DNA of 64,000 bases from Euonymus europaeus (GCA_963580455.1 OY756963.1:27361555-27425554), one strand, 5' to 3'. Shown: positions 49,070 to 60,947, counted from the first letter of the stretch. Notes: generated by a model not told the origin, from the letters alone. Translations and numbers: made by a program.

Positions 49070-51680
49070 ATGATAGCAGAGTAAGAAGCTATGTGAAATA
49101 TTGCAAAAAAATAACCAAAGGGAAATTAAGAATTTTAAAAAGCAATATCATTTATATGATTAACCATTTGCCATTTTTTGCAACATAAAGAGAGTTTCTC
49201 AGGAGTTCACAGGAATGAGGGGAAAAAAAGAGAAGCAAAGCATGACCATACTCTAGAAACCCTACCTCGGCCAACATGGTTGGTCGTTGAAGTGGGCAGT
49301 GACATTTGTTTCAATAATTTTGCCTATCCACATGTGATGGTTAGAAAACCAAAGGCACAACAGAGATCAGTTTCACCATTGTAATGACCTGACACCACAA
49401 TGAACGAAAGTATATCATCATTTTTTTTAGCTAAAATGGCATGCAATGACTATCCAACTTTGAGAGAAATAACGAACAGTGAAATACTCCTAGCAAAACT
49501 ATTATCCCAGGAATATAAGAGTAAGAGTCAACACAATCTTTTATAAATTAAAACTGTAGCTCACTTCGGTTATGCACTTAGTTTTCCTTGAATGAGTTAT
49601 TGTTTGAACAAAGACATTTTTATAACTCTACAGCAATGAAATGGCCACTCATTTCACCAGCTAGATTTATAAATTGTAGAATACAAAGTGGGAAGCACCA
49701 TGTTGCTTATCTTATCTAGTATTAGGTAATAAAGTCTTTGCTTACCTCTAATCAATATAATGAACTAATTTGGTCTCCTAACGAAAGGGAATTAATTATT
49801 CACCAGCAAATACAGAAGCTATACATATAAATTAACGAATTGAGCACTCACCTTTTGGATTAGAACTTTTGGATTAGACGATGAACAACCCCATCAAAAT
49901 TTAACCAGAATTAACCCAAAAAAATGGGAAAGAGCACACAATGAACAATAAAAAATTAAAATGTTCAAATTAGTTTATGTTTTTTCCCTGTAACTTCCTC
50001 ATATTCATTTTATAAAATTGTTTGGAGCTACTGTTAGTTGATTAGAATATTCATTTTCAATGTAATTTTAGATGTTTGGAAACCTATGGCATAAAGATTC
50101 TTGTATATGGCTTCATTATTTGTAATAAAAAAATGGAAAGGTTGACAATAAAGCAACAATATACTTATGGTTATGTTACTGATAAATCTAATGTGGGATG
50201 ATGAATTAGTATTACCTCTCAATGAACTTGAGTCAGAGTTTTTTCTTTGTGTTCTGGTTGCAATTGTTCTTGGCAGCCTCTTTGTTCTTGCAAGTGACAT
50301 TGTAGATAAAAGATAACCGATAACCTACAAATGAACAAACTTATCAAAATCTAACGACAATGAGCCCAAATAAATCAAAAAGAGCACACGACAAACAAAT
50401 GTCTTTCATCTTTGAACTAAACAAATGCAGGGGTTGACAATAAAGCAATTATATAGTTATGGTTAATGAGCTCGGTCATAAACGAAGTAGTCTACAGGGA
50501 TAAATTCAGGGAAAATGAAACTAATGTTTGTGAGGGAAACTAATAATAGGAATGGCAATATGGCCGGAGGAAATAATAATAACCATAGCTCATTAACCAA
50601 ACCAATTTATTCATCATTACTAAAGTTTGCGCAAAGTCATTGTATAAATTACAATTGAGCTAAAAAATTGTAAAAAGAAATAATAAAAAAATAGAATGCA
50701 CCAATTGAAAAGCACGAAGAATCCCAATTGGAAACTGTACATTAATCGACCATTTTCCTGGTTAAATAATAGGTAACTAAGGCCAATTAAATTATGTTAA
50801 AACTCACCTGACCAAGAGAACTACGAAATCAAGCGTGAAATTGTAAAGGGACAGGTAGCGATATGGAACTGACATCCGCTGCATTTAAAAAGAAAACGTG
50901 GGGAAGACATTCCCAACTGCATAATAACAGATTATTCATGAACATAGATTAAAATTAGCTTTAAATTTCCACATATACATGCAGAGGATGATTCATCTGG
51001 AAGTTGGAAGTACGAAGGATAATTAAGATGAGCACAATGACCTTCAATATATTCGATATCAGAAGAAAATTGAACGCCTGTGATTCAGGAAAAAGTTAAT
51101 CAATCGATATATTCATGAGATGCTATTCAAATACAGCTACTTAACCCAACAAATGTTTTTAAGCAACATGAACCAACATGAAAACTTATCTATAACTCCA
51201 GAAGTCTATCATATACATCAATAGAAAATAAAAACCCAAGTAAAATAACTAATTGGATAGCAACATCTCAGAGATCGAAAGACATATTTATCTCCCAAGG
51301 CAATGAATTGAATCTACATAACCAGAAGATGTAACTCACGAAAGCAATAAAGAGTTTAGGAACTTATTCAAAATTTGGAAAAAGACATCAACAATAGAGA
51401 AAATAGAAAAACCCAACCCAGCTGCCTTGAATTCCAACTAATATGTAAGAAGACATTAAAACAAAAAAACACTCTTTGGTCATGTCTATGAAAGAAGCCA
51501 CCTACAACAATTGAAACCCACCATCAACATCAACTGAAAGAACATAGTCCAAAAAAATTAAAATAAACACCCACTTTTTCTCCAATAAATCACACGGTTG
51601 TCCCATCAATATCACTATTAATCCCCTCCATCAATAATATATTTAAGGGATAAAACAATAACAAAAACAATGCACACTAA
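49070..51680. other. Intergenic; possible non-coding transcript on minus strand
   Basis: No protein family is recognised. Minus-strand splice-like sites occur (acceptor CACTTGCAAG near 50283, donor GAG|GTAATA near 50212), bracketing a short exon-like piece. With the GC-rich leader-like block at 51700-52400 this could be a long non-coding RNA or a dead gene; support is weak. Confidence 0.2.
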
Positions 51681-51759
51681 CAATTTTGTTCTTTGCGTTG
51701 AATTCCTTTGTCAAAATAAACAGTCGGTTGAAGTGGAAGAAGAAACGTACCAGAGAAGG

Positions 51760-51893
51760 GCAGCTCAGATAGGGCAAGGAATTCCAAGAATACGCCAGAA
51801 TCTGCGGGAATCGACCACAGACATCATCGCCGTCGTTAGGACCCACTGGATGAAGGAGGGTAGCTCAGATAGGGCAAGGAATCCTAAGTAATT
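51760..51893. repeat. Direct repeat, 100-bp spacing
   Basis: AGCTCAGATAGGGCAAGGAA occurs at 51762 and again at 51862, followed by similar TTCCAA and TCCTAA sequence. Confidence 0.85.
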
Positions 51894-52111
51894 CCATATC
51901 TCGATATCAAAAGAAAAATTCACCTCATGCGGAATCCTATCGTATCTCTGTTCGAAACACACCGCCAAAAACCAGCCTTTCGCGAAACCTAGAGCTTGGA
52001 TCTCTCCTTTGGAGCAAGATTGCAAGATTACTGATTACGGAAGCTGGGGGAATAAACGAAGGTTAGAGAACTGCAAAGGCAAACGCGCAAAATGGAATGC
52101 CGAGAATTGGG

Positions 52112-52333
52112 ATGCCTAGGTCAACTGGGAGAGGACGATTGTTAGAAGACCAGGTAACGACGTCGTTTCTCGTCTTGGGGGCTGGTCGCGTAGAGGCAGA
52201 GACGCCGAGACTGGACAAGAGAATGCCTAGGTCAGCGGGGAGAGGACGATTGTTAGAAGACCAGGTAACGACGTCGTTTTTCCTCTTGGGGGCTGGTCGC
52301 GTAGAGGCAGAGACGCCGAGACTAGACAAGAGA
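52112..52333. repeat. 111-bp tandem duplication (37-codon period)
   Basis: Two adjacent near-identical 111-base units (52112-52222 and 52223-52333). Each contains AACGACGTCGTT, a perfect palindrome, and GGGGGCTGGTCGCGTAGAGG. Frames stay open on both strands because the period is a multiple of three: 96 codons on plus from 52097, 88 on minus. Neither product resembles a known family. Confidence 0.95.
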
Positions 52334-52399
52334 GCGAGTGGTATGGCAGGTGTTTTGACAGCGGTAAGGCGCGATGAGCAAGCATGAAGGGCGGGTGGA

Positions 52400-53240
52400 T
52401 GGTTTGAGACGGGGTCGTTTTATTCCAGGGCGCTAGGGATCACCACGCGCAGGGAGGCCTGGTTGGACGTCACGGATGGCCTGAAGAGCCTTCAAATCCT
52501 GCTGTTATAATAGGTTTAGATTTGTAAACAAATTGAAAAAATGTTATTAGACATATTGTTAAATATTAAATATATGTATATTACGTACATAACTATGTAT
52601 GCATATTAAAACTTTAAAACATATTTTATTTATATTTATTTTTTGGTCGGGTTTTGGGGCTCCTCGAACCCAAACTGCGGGAATGGGGTTTGGAGATGAG
52701 GATGAGAACGAGAACAGCATACCTGCCCCTGCCCCGTTGTCATCCATAAATGTGCTTAAACTAAAATGGGTACTAGTACCATTCATTTTTTCTCACGTCA
52801 GGGCTCGAGACTCAGGAGGCATCATCAATAATCAATATATTGGGAATAGTTAATGCCCAAGTGAAGTGCTTCTTGATCCTGTATGTCCAACTGTGGCCCA
52901 TACCATTTTTATTGGGCTTTCAAGGCTTTCGACCCGACTCGGTAATCCGATTAGACTTGGTACCTATTTGGTTTATCCGGTTATTTCGGATTGGGTTCCG
53001 AGTTTAAACATCTATTTTGTTGAAAGTATATTTGTCAGAATATAAGTTGATGTAGATAGTAATGTCTGAGTATGTTTGACACAGTATAAGTTATGCAAAC
53101 GTTCAACCAAACAGACACTTGATTTTAACAAATTTCAGATTATCGGTTACTTCTTTTTAAATTAAAAAAGAAAAGAAAAAGGAGAGTTCACCTAACCAGC
53201 TAAGCTAACATAACTCTAGTTATAGTGTTATACCCAATAT
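52400..53240. other. Intergenic, nothing recognised
   Basis: No gene or clear element was seen. Confidence 0.35.
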
Positions 53241-53548
53241 CTGCATCTCTAATGGTACATTTGATAATAATACTAAAATTTTTGAGTGTGTAGATAGAGT
53301 AATTTGAAAAAATTGTATTGAAAGATGTATACAATTGTAGAAAAAAGTGAAAAATGTTAGAAAATTTTGAGAGATATGATGTTGATACTTGATATTTGAA
53401 ATGTTTGTAAATGAAAAGTGAAAAAAATTGTATTGCAAAATGTGTTTTGTTAATATGACTGTATTAAAAGTCATATTTTACTATAATAGAAGTGGGATCA
53501 TACTAAAAAATTTAGAATGCTTGAAACACACCCCCCATTGGAGTTGCT
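53241..53548 (+). mobile_element. Dispersed MITE family, copy 4
   Basis: Ends GCATCTCTAATGG and CCATTGGAGTTGCT are inverted repeats, like those of the copy in MAPKKK intron 8. The inside holds TTGTATTGAAAGATGT and TGTGTTTTGTTAATATGACT. No clear target duplication. Confidence 0.65.
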
Positions 53549-53623
53549 CCCTAGTTATACCATCCAGAGCTTGGCCACGTGAAGACTCTCTAGAATAATC
53601 AATCGGAGAATGAACGGAGTATA

Positions 53624-53776
53624 ATGAGGTCAGCCAGATCTACGAGTTTCCATTATGGAATGGGGAGTCCTAATAGGATTAAAGGAGGAGAGAGAGGATT
53701 TGCTTCTTCGTTGAATTTTCGGTGCGGAATCAAAGCTGAAGATTCAATGGCTGTGTCTTCGTCATCGGAAGAGTAA
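53624..53776 (+). CDS. Small unrecognised ORF or first exon
   Basis: A 50-codon frame from an ATG, beginning MRSARSTSFHYGMGSPNRIK and ending AVSSSSEE, with codon use more coding-like than its surroundings. A good donor (GAAGA|GTAAGA) sits at its end, so it may be the first exon of a gene whose later exons I cannot find. It could also be a relic. No family recognised. Confidence 0.25.
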   Translation: MRSARSTSFHYGMGSPNRIKGGERGFASSLNFRCGIKAEDSMAVSSSSEE

Positions 53777-54029
53777 GATTTCACGCATCATGGAGGTGGG
53801 ACATGGAATTAATGAAGATGTTATTGTTGTTGGAAAGGATGATGCATTTTCACACGAGAGGAATCACTAACGAGGGTAGCCACCATTTTTCCTCTCTCTT
53901 CTCCTTTGGTATAACAATAAATAATAACTTTTATGGAGTATATTTTTTCCTTTATGTTTATATATGAAGTGATAACATCTAAAATTCGTGCAAATTGCAA
54001 ATTAAAGAGTGGATTTTTAAACAGGTTAG

Positions 54030-54442
54030 TCCATCTAGAAATGCTGCGGCAGCCGGCAAGTGCCTCTCCAAGAAGCAATACGTGGACTCGACCAGATCCG
54101 GATGAAGTAAAGATTAATGTAGAAGCTGGGTTACAAAATGGATGGTTGGGTATTGGAGTGGTGATTCATGATTTCAATGGGGATGTTCTAGGCTCAGCTT
54201 GTATAACAAGGACAAGATGCAATGATGTATGCCAAGGAGAAGCATCGGTTATGCTAGCAGGTTTGGAATTTGCGCTGAATTGTGGGTTTACTAAAGTCTC
54301 AATTGAATCTGATTTTGAATGTGTGGTCTCCCATGTTCTTGCAAGTTCAGCCAATTTTCTACCATATGGTGTGCTTATTGAATCCATTCAATCCATGCTT
54401 TGTCGGTTTAGGAACACGACAGTTAATAGATGCTTCCTCTGA
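54030..54442 (+). pseudogene. RNase H-like domain (RVT_3 type), C-terminally truncated
   Basis: The frame shows the plant RNase H-like pattern: W...PDPDEVKINVEAGLQ (about 54085-54135), GIGVVIHDFNGDVLGSA, GEASVMLAGLEFALNCGF and SIESDFECVVSHV. These match the usual K-x-N-x-D, acidic and ESD catalytic positions, although the first Asp is Glu here. The expected end (N-x-x-AH-x-LA) is missing because the frame stops at CFL, probably through a frameshift. Such pieces usually come from LINE elements. The open upstream part begins without a convincing start. Confidence 0.6.
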
Positions 54443-55340
54443 CTATTGTACCTAAGCTCTAGTGACCTACTCTAATATCTCTCCGTCTCTCTACTCTCTG
54501 GTCTCTCCGTTCGACTTTCGATGAATCAGTGATACTTCTGTTACCTCACGGCTCATAGCCTCACCCTTGACATTACCGTCGACTCGTTGAGGGCTTTCAG
54601 GCAACAAGGAGTTGAGGCTTGAGCGCTTCTGCGACAGTGATTGATACTTCTAGAATTTGACCTTCATTTGACTAGTTCATTTGTTCAGGTGATTTCGTTC
54701 CTCTTCAAACTTCAGTTGCAGCGTTGGACAGTTGACAACTTATGTGTTATTGTGTAGTTGTGTTCATGTGTTGATTACTTGATTGATTATTTGTTGTTGT
54801 CTTGTTGATGATCAATTTATTAATTTAATCATAATGAGTAACCGAAAGTATAAGTCTGGATTTGAGAAAGAAAACAAAACTTATTAGATCTGTGATTGAA
54901 TTTTAAGAGGGACCTCTTTAGTAGGGTCTCTGAAATACAAGAATGTCACTGTAATACACCAGCAAAATCATGAATAATGGACCTTGACAGTTTCTATAAA
55001 CCACAGGAAGGTGTTCGACCAATCAGTAGGGCAAGTTTTGGTATGTTTATGCTTGACCCTAAACCCCTAGGTACATACAAAATTCGATAGCAATTTTTGT
55101 TGTTGATGTGTTGAATTGCCTCGATTTTTTTTAATAGAGAAGCCTCAAGTACCCGATTATTATCTCCACGTCACTGGACTGAATTTTCTCAATTCACTAC
55201 AATAAAAATAAAATAAGAGAAAAAAATATATTTTTATAAAAACATTCTTTTGCATCGAGAAAATTATTTTTGTTTGTTTGGTAGGTTTATATATATATTA
55301 TTAAAGTTTTTTTTATTTATATTATATTTTTGAAAATAGA
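54443..55340. other. Intergenic upstream of the trihelix gene
   Basis: No coding resemblance. The right part (about 55200-55340) is AT-rich and probably holds the trihelix promoter; TATATATATTATTAAAG near 55290 is TATA-like. Confidence 0.35.
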
Positions 55341-55388
55341 ATGGAGCCCGTATTGACCATTGAGCCCTCGCCAAAGTATTTGCAATAA
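55341..55388 (+). CDS. Upstream ORF of the trihelix gene (15 codons)
   Basis: A short ATG-initiated frame lies in the presumed leader, about 160 bases before the main ATG and in another frame. It could dampen translation of the main frame if the leader includes it. Transcript evidence is absent. Confidence 0.3.
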   Translation: MEPVLTIEPSPKYLQ

Positions 55389-55548
55389 CACAGATAAAAC
55401 CCCGAGAGCCTCACCGTCGACGATTTTAACACATGCACGCCCCAAGCCACCTCTAGCAACTAGCATTCCTATTCGCAACCCAAACACGCGAGGTACCGAC
55501 ACCTCTATCAGCGACTTAGAGCTCACAAATTCAGCACCGTCATCGATA

Positions 55549-56469
55549 ATGGGCTCCGTCTACGGAGCTCTTCCGCTCCGGGACGACTTGTGGAGTGAGG
55601 AAGCCACACACACACTCATCGAGGCATGGGGAGAACATTATATCGCCGAAAACCGTGGCAACCTTCATCAGAAGCAGTGGCAGGAGGTCGCCGACGCAGT
55701 CAACAATTACGTTAGCAGTTGCCGCCGTCGCAAAGACGACCTCGTCACCACGAAAGAGACCCCCCGTACGGACGTCCAGTGCAAGAACCGCATCAATACC
55801 CTCCAGAAGAAGTACAAGACGGAGAAGGCTAGGGTTATTGATTCCAACGGAGAGTATATCAGCCAATGGTCTTTCTTCACTCGCCTCGACGATCTCCTCG
55901 AAAATAGTTTCCTGGCCACCTCAACGCCGTCAACAGACCGGAGACCGTCAATGCCGGCATGGTCATTTTCTTCGGTTTCGGTCGGCCCAAGATCGAAGAC
56001 TAAGAAACGGACGGCTCCGACGAAAACTCCTGCTGGCTTGGCTGACGATGGCTCACTCTTTCGCCGGAGTTTCTCAACGTTCAGTGCCTCAGCGGCGGCG
56101 GCTATCAAGGGGGAAGGTTCGGATGGGTCGAGGGAAGGGAGTCGGAGAAGAGAGAAGAGGCGAGGCACAGGTAATTGCAAGAAAGATGGGTACGAGGAGC
56201 TTGCAAAGGCAATAGAGAAGCTTGGCGACTTGTACGAGAGAGTGGAAAGCGAGAAGCAGAGACAGATGATAGAGTTGGAGAAGCACAGGATGCTGTTTGC
56301 TAAGGAACTGGAGGCCCATAGAATGCAGCTCTTTGTGGACGCCCAGGTCCATTTTCAGAAGATTAAGCGCCATAAGCGAGACAACGGAGTCGGTGAGAGT
56401 CTCTTCCGAGACCAAATTTTGATCCTCTCTACCTTTGTTTTGGATTGTCTGCCTTCGTTTCCTCTTTGA
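55549..56469 (+). CDS. Trihelix transcription factor (SIP1/ASIL-like clade)
   Basis: A nuclear DNA-binding protein of 306 residues if unspliced. The trihelix (MYB/SANT-like) domain spans about residues 12-105: DDLWSEEATHTLIEAWGEHY, KQWQEVADAVNN, then TDVQCKNRINTLQKKYKTEK and WSFFTRLDDLL. A basic Ser/Thr-rich linker with KTKKRT and RRREKRR patches (likely nuclear signals) follows. A long charged helix near the C-terminus (YEELAKAIEKLGDLYERVES and EKHRMLFAKELEAHRMQLF) is the conserved dimerising coiled coil of the SIP1 clade. ATG 55549 is the first in-frame Met; the frame is open upstream only from a TTG. A strong donor (GTCG|GTGAGA) at 56393 pairs in phase with an acceptor at 58226, giving a 290-residue form ending AEVYPWQMM. 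I cannot tell which end is used. Confidence 0.88.
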   Translation: MGSVYGALPLRDDLWSEEATHTLIEAWGEHYIAENRGNLHQKQWQEVADAVNNYVSSCRRRKDDLVTTKETPRTDVQCKNRINTLQKKYKTEKARVIDSNGEYISQWSFFTRLDDLLENSFLATSTPSTDRRPSMPAWSFSSVSVGPRSKTKKRTAPTKTPAGLADDGSLFRRSFSTFSASAAAAIKGEGSDGSREGSRRREKRRGTGNCKKDGYEELAKAIEKLGDLYERVESEKQRQMIELEKHRMLFAKELEAHRMQLFVDAQVHFQKIKRHKRDNGVGESLFRDQILILSTFVLDCLPSFPL

Positions 56470-58226
56470 ATTTTTCAGTGATTTCATCGATATATAGACT
56501 TTGGTTTCTCCAGTGTTCTGCATATTTGATATTATCTGGATGGATTGGCTTTGTATTAGTGGACGAGGGCTCATATTGTCCTGCATTTTTTTCCTGTTAT
56601 ATAATTTGGGGGTAAAGGGCTCATATTTTCATACTTTCCTTCCTTTTGCCTGTTATGGTTTTCGCTAGCCCATTTTCTACTTCGAGTTGGTGCCTGGTGG
56701 CCTTCTAAAATTTTGAATTTTTTCTGCGAGGTTTTTTTGGATATTTTAGATAGTCAGAATGTATTTTAGATCATTCCATTTGATGATAGGCCGGAAATTG
56801 CTATCACGTATCAGTTCTTGGCTATTGAGACCATAGCCTGAATGTTAATTATTTTCCTTTGACAATGACCATTTTTTCTGCTTTAAATTAGTTTCAGAGT
56901 GCATGTCATCTGATTCCATAATATAAATCTTTTTGTTTGTTTTTTTAGCATTACAATTTGCAGTAGAACAACATGCAGTGTCCCTTACTTTCTGGAGCTG
57001 TCATATTGGGCACTTTATCTCTTTGCTGATTATCAAAATTGATTTTAGAATGTGGAGGAAAAAAATTTGCGCAACTATGCCCTTTTTTTTATGAACTCTA
57101 CCTCTCTCCTCTGGGATGAAATAATTCTGGAAGTGGCCTGTAGCTGATAACCGATGCCTTTTTTTTGCTCACTGGTTTAATGTATTTTGGCTTTGGAAAC
57201 GTCTGCAGATGCTATGTTCTTTTCAAATTAAATTTGATACTTCTTTCCTCTGGGATGAAATAATTCTGGAAGTGGCCTGTAGCTGATAACCGATGCCTAT
57301 TTTTTGTTCACTGGTTTAATGTATTTTGGCTTTGGAAACGTCTGCAGATGCTATGTTCTTTTCAAATTAAATTTGTTTGTTTTGGTCAATAGCCTTATCC
57401 ATGTTATGGAGAACATTTTAGAACTGTGAATTATGTTATTCTTATGGTCGAGACTTTTAATGTCAATATTGTGAATGGGGTTAAAGTTAGTTTGGTTTCT
57501 GTTTATTTTCAGTAAGGGTGGTCGTTTTTCAAGTCATTTAGATGAAAAAGGCCATTCCTGAATACTAAGAAGTTGATCTGTGGCCTTATACTATGTCAAA
57601 TATGTTACTCAAGAATTACCCATACTGTCAGCATAGATGGATCAAGCATGTTTCTGTTGAGTGGCAATGATTTGTTTCTTTTTTCTTCAAGCCTAGTTGA
57701 TGATTGAAACTTATTGTATTAATGATAAAGAGCATTCGTGTGTTTTTTAAAATGGAAAAGCATTCGTACGTAGAGCGCTTCAAAATTCAAACTCTTCTCA
57801 AGAGAAGAAAAATATTGCACTTCCAATACAAACCTGTAATCAATTTTTATTTTACTATTATTCACTTCACCGTTTACACACTTCCATTCGCACCTTCAAT
57901 CTTTTGATATGAGCTCTTAAAAGTAGTCGAGTGCTTGTTTGCGTAAATTGATGTGCCAGCTATTGATCTTGAAAGTTATGGCCTTTGGACATTTTGTTTT
58001 GGGAATTCATTTGTGCTTCTGCTTTCTCTTGGAGGACCAAATGAGATACATCAAGTTACTAGGAATCATGGTTTTGCGAGTGGTTAATTTGATATGTTAT
58101 TGCTTGACCTAGATGTGGAGCTTCTCATTCACAAACAACATGAATCATACTTCTGGTGTTTCAGTTTGCTTAATGACATCATTGTTCTAGTTGCAGTTCC
58201 TGACCTGAACTTTTCTCCTTTTACAG
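56393..58226 (+). other. Possible last intron of the trihelix gene
   Basis: The donor GTGAGA at 56393 and acceptor CTTTTCTCCTTTTACAG ending at 58226 would join codon GC|T in frame to a 29-base terminal exon (58227-58255). If it is not an intron, this is 3' UTR and intergenic DNA. Confidence 0.4.
57107..57375. repeat. ~139-bp tandem duplication downstream of the trihelix coding region
   Basis: CTGGGATGAAATAATTCTGG recurs at 57111 and 57250, and the two units are near-identical through TTCAAATTAAATTTG. Differences are a few bases in a T-run and one C/T change. Confidence 0.95.
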
Positions 58227-58255
58227 CTGAAGTCTACCCATGGCAAATGATGTAG

Positions 58256-59590
58256 GACGGCCCCTGCCAAATATCAACTTCGGTTTTCTGAGGTATAGAA
58301 AAAACTTCAGCTTCAGCTTCACAATTACGTGATTACAGCTTGTTTTGGTTAAATGTATATCTTTTGGCAGAGGTTCTTCGGAACTCGGAAGTAAATCTCC
58401 TCAAGACAAATAATTTCTTTATTGTGGAAAAGTAGTTTATATATGTACATTCCTTCGAAGTGTTATGGATGATGTTGTCAATCCAGTCTATTTTACACTT
58501 TTTCTCTTTTTTCAACATAATTGAAAAAGAGTGTTTCGAGAATTTTAGTTTCATCTCCCTCTTTTCTGAAATAGCTGACCTCCATCCTTCTGGAATGGAA
58601 TGTTGGTGGTCTGATAATGAGCTCGGAAGCCACCAAGCTAAGAAGTCCATAGACTGGGCGTGAGCAAGTTTGAGTTGAGGCTATTTGAAATGGGGCTGGG
58701 CTTTGATTGTCTGATTTTTGCCCTTCTGGACCGGGACTAGATCAATGGGTTATAACTTATAAACTTAGGAGGTTGTGCTGGCCTGGCTATTATTTTTTTG
58801 GTTTGAGCCTTGGGTGTTGGTCATCAGTCATCGTAACAGGCCCCAATATAGCATTCATATTATTTGCTTCTCAGAATCCCAGTTTCTTTTGGTCGAAACT
58901 AGTTGTACCCCATTTCTATCCATCTACACCCCATTATTTGAAAACTTCATTTAAAAAATAGCGGTTTATCAGTTCACCCCTAATGAGTCTTAGACAGTTT
59001 TTTCCAAAAAAAAATCACTTTACACCAAATTAAATCTATTGAAAGAGAACCAATGGATGCAAAATTGGGCCATGACAGATGCACCAACCTGCTCTGAATT
59101 TCTCACTTTTTTGAAAAACTGGGAGTGGTAAGAATTCTAAAAAGAGACGTGTGCGTACCTTTGCAGCATGGAATTTGTGAGGAAATGAGTCTAATAAGTG
59201 ATGATGGAAGTGTTTGATAGAATGACGGAGGGAGGGAGTGACGCAGTCGGAATATATGAAAACACGATTAAAACAACATTTAACCAATCCACCAGAAATT
59301 GACAAAAGCTCTCATGTTTTCTTATTATAAAATTTAGAATGAGACTGTAAACAGCCATGTAACAATCCTAAAACACCAAAATGTGAAGAGTCTAAAATGC
59401 CCTGAAAATTAAAAACAAAGAATTACAAAATGACCCAAAACACAAAATGCCTATTATCACAAACGAAAGATAGAAAGAGTAAGGGACTTAGTTTCAATGT
59501 TGAAGAATCGTTGGGATTGTTGGGCACATTGATTTAAAATAAGAAAAGTGATCTTCACTTTCATCAATGGCTTAGGTAAACTCCAAGCGA
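58256..59590. other. Intergenic, nothing recognised
   Basis: Frames up to 105 codons on either strand have no family resemblance. Confidence 0.35.
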
Positions 59591-59597
59591 TCTTCAC

Positions 59598-59650
59598 TTG
59601 CATCAATGTGCCCAAAATCAGAAAAGCAATCATTGGGCACATTGATGCAA
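59598..59650. repeat. Perfect 18-bp inverted repeat (hairpin)
   Basis: TTGCATCAATGTGCCCAA (59598-59615) and its exact reverse complement TTGGGCACATTGATGCAA (59633-59650) flank a 17-base loop. A third near copy, TTGGGCACATTGATTTAA, lies at about 59520. No promoter or terminator role is evident. Confidence 0.9.
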
Positions 59651-59699
59651 AATCAACAGGAAACTCCAAGTTTCGGAAAAACGGGCTTAGGTAAACTTG

Positions 59700-60940
59700 G
59701 AATTCTAGATCTCCCTCACAACCAACTCTGGAGCATACACGTCGACGACAATCGCAAAACCACTGGGAATCCTTCGCTCTGCTTTTCTAGGAATCAATGC
59801 ATAGACGTCGACGGCAAGTGCAGCTACACTTTTGACTCGGGTACTACTCTGCATAGTTACAATAAACGGTTGGGATGGTGTGGTGTTTTTTTTTTCTTTT
59901 TAATATTAGGGAGGGAAAATACTCAACAGAAACATTGTGACCCGACCGGTGAGCTACACAGTGAAGGTAGCCCTCTCTGTTTTACAACTCTCACAATAAT
60001 GATAATAAATCTCACTCAAATTGATAGTAGGAGAGATCTGAACATAAGACCTCTCACTTCCTACACAGTAAGAATACCAACGAGACTACCACCTGTTGGT
60101 AAGACGGTGTGGTATTTTAATAGTGATGTTTTTTGTGATTAATGAGGTGTAGATGGATAAAAATTGGTTCAAATAGTCTCACCTTTCTTTTTTCCACTCA
60201 TGATGAAGGTCGTGCTATTACTTAGTTCTCTCTTTTTTATTTTTCTTATTTTTAATTATTTTCACTCTAGTTCATGCTTAAAATTAGATAATAAAAAAAT
60301 AATACAAACATGAATAATCAAGAAAAGCAACGCAAACTTTTAGAAACCCATATCAAAAAAATCAAACTTCGATCATACATAAGGTTGCCAGATACTTATA
60401 TACCTAGCATTGGCCATGATTCATACAAACATTTTGTAGTTTTAGTAAGAGGGGAAGGTTAAGGGTTTATCCCGTGTGAGATATCAAATTGTTTGAGGAA
60501 CCCTGGATGATATCAAAATTTGTGCACATGGTGGTTTCTTTTCTTTCCTTTTTTTTTAAAGAAAGGGCTTACTCAGATTTTATTATCAAAGAAGAGAAAG
60601 AGCCTATTTTTGGTGGCTAATCAAACACAAGAGAGACAAGCACCTTATCTCGACAACTGGACAGAATGAGACTGAAACCATAAAACGAAGAACACAAAAC
60701 AACTAGGCCAAGAAAAATGGACAATAGAGAGTCCACAAGATCAACAAAACACCCCCTTTTATTCTAAAACCAAAATCCTCAACCTATCCATCTGGAGCAT
60801 ACCTTTAATAATGTGGGAGGGATGTTACTAAAACTGATATGGACTTCAAAAACTTTGTTATTGGAAACTTTGCACATTGTGATTTCGAGTAATGCTACAT
60901 CCATCAAAAGTATCAACCTCATTATAGTACCCCTAAATTT
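59700..60940. other. Intergenic, nothing recognised
   Basis: No gene or transposon domain seen. Confidence 0.35.
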
Positions 60941-60947
60941 ATGTGGC

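Noticed and set aside
55360..55548. Upstream extension of the trihelix frame
   Set aside because: It begins at TTG without an in-frame ATG, and the sequence is not like trihelix N-termini, so ATG 55549 was preferred.
55595..56215. 206-residue plus frame and antisense frames over the trihelix gene
   Set aside because: These are alternative frames of a GC-rich coding exon. Only the 55549 frame shows trihelix and coiled-coil features.
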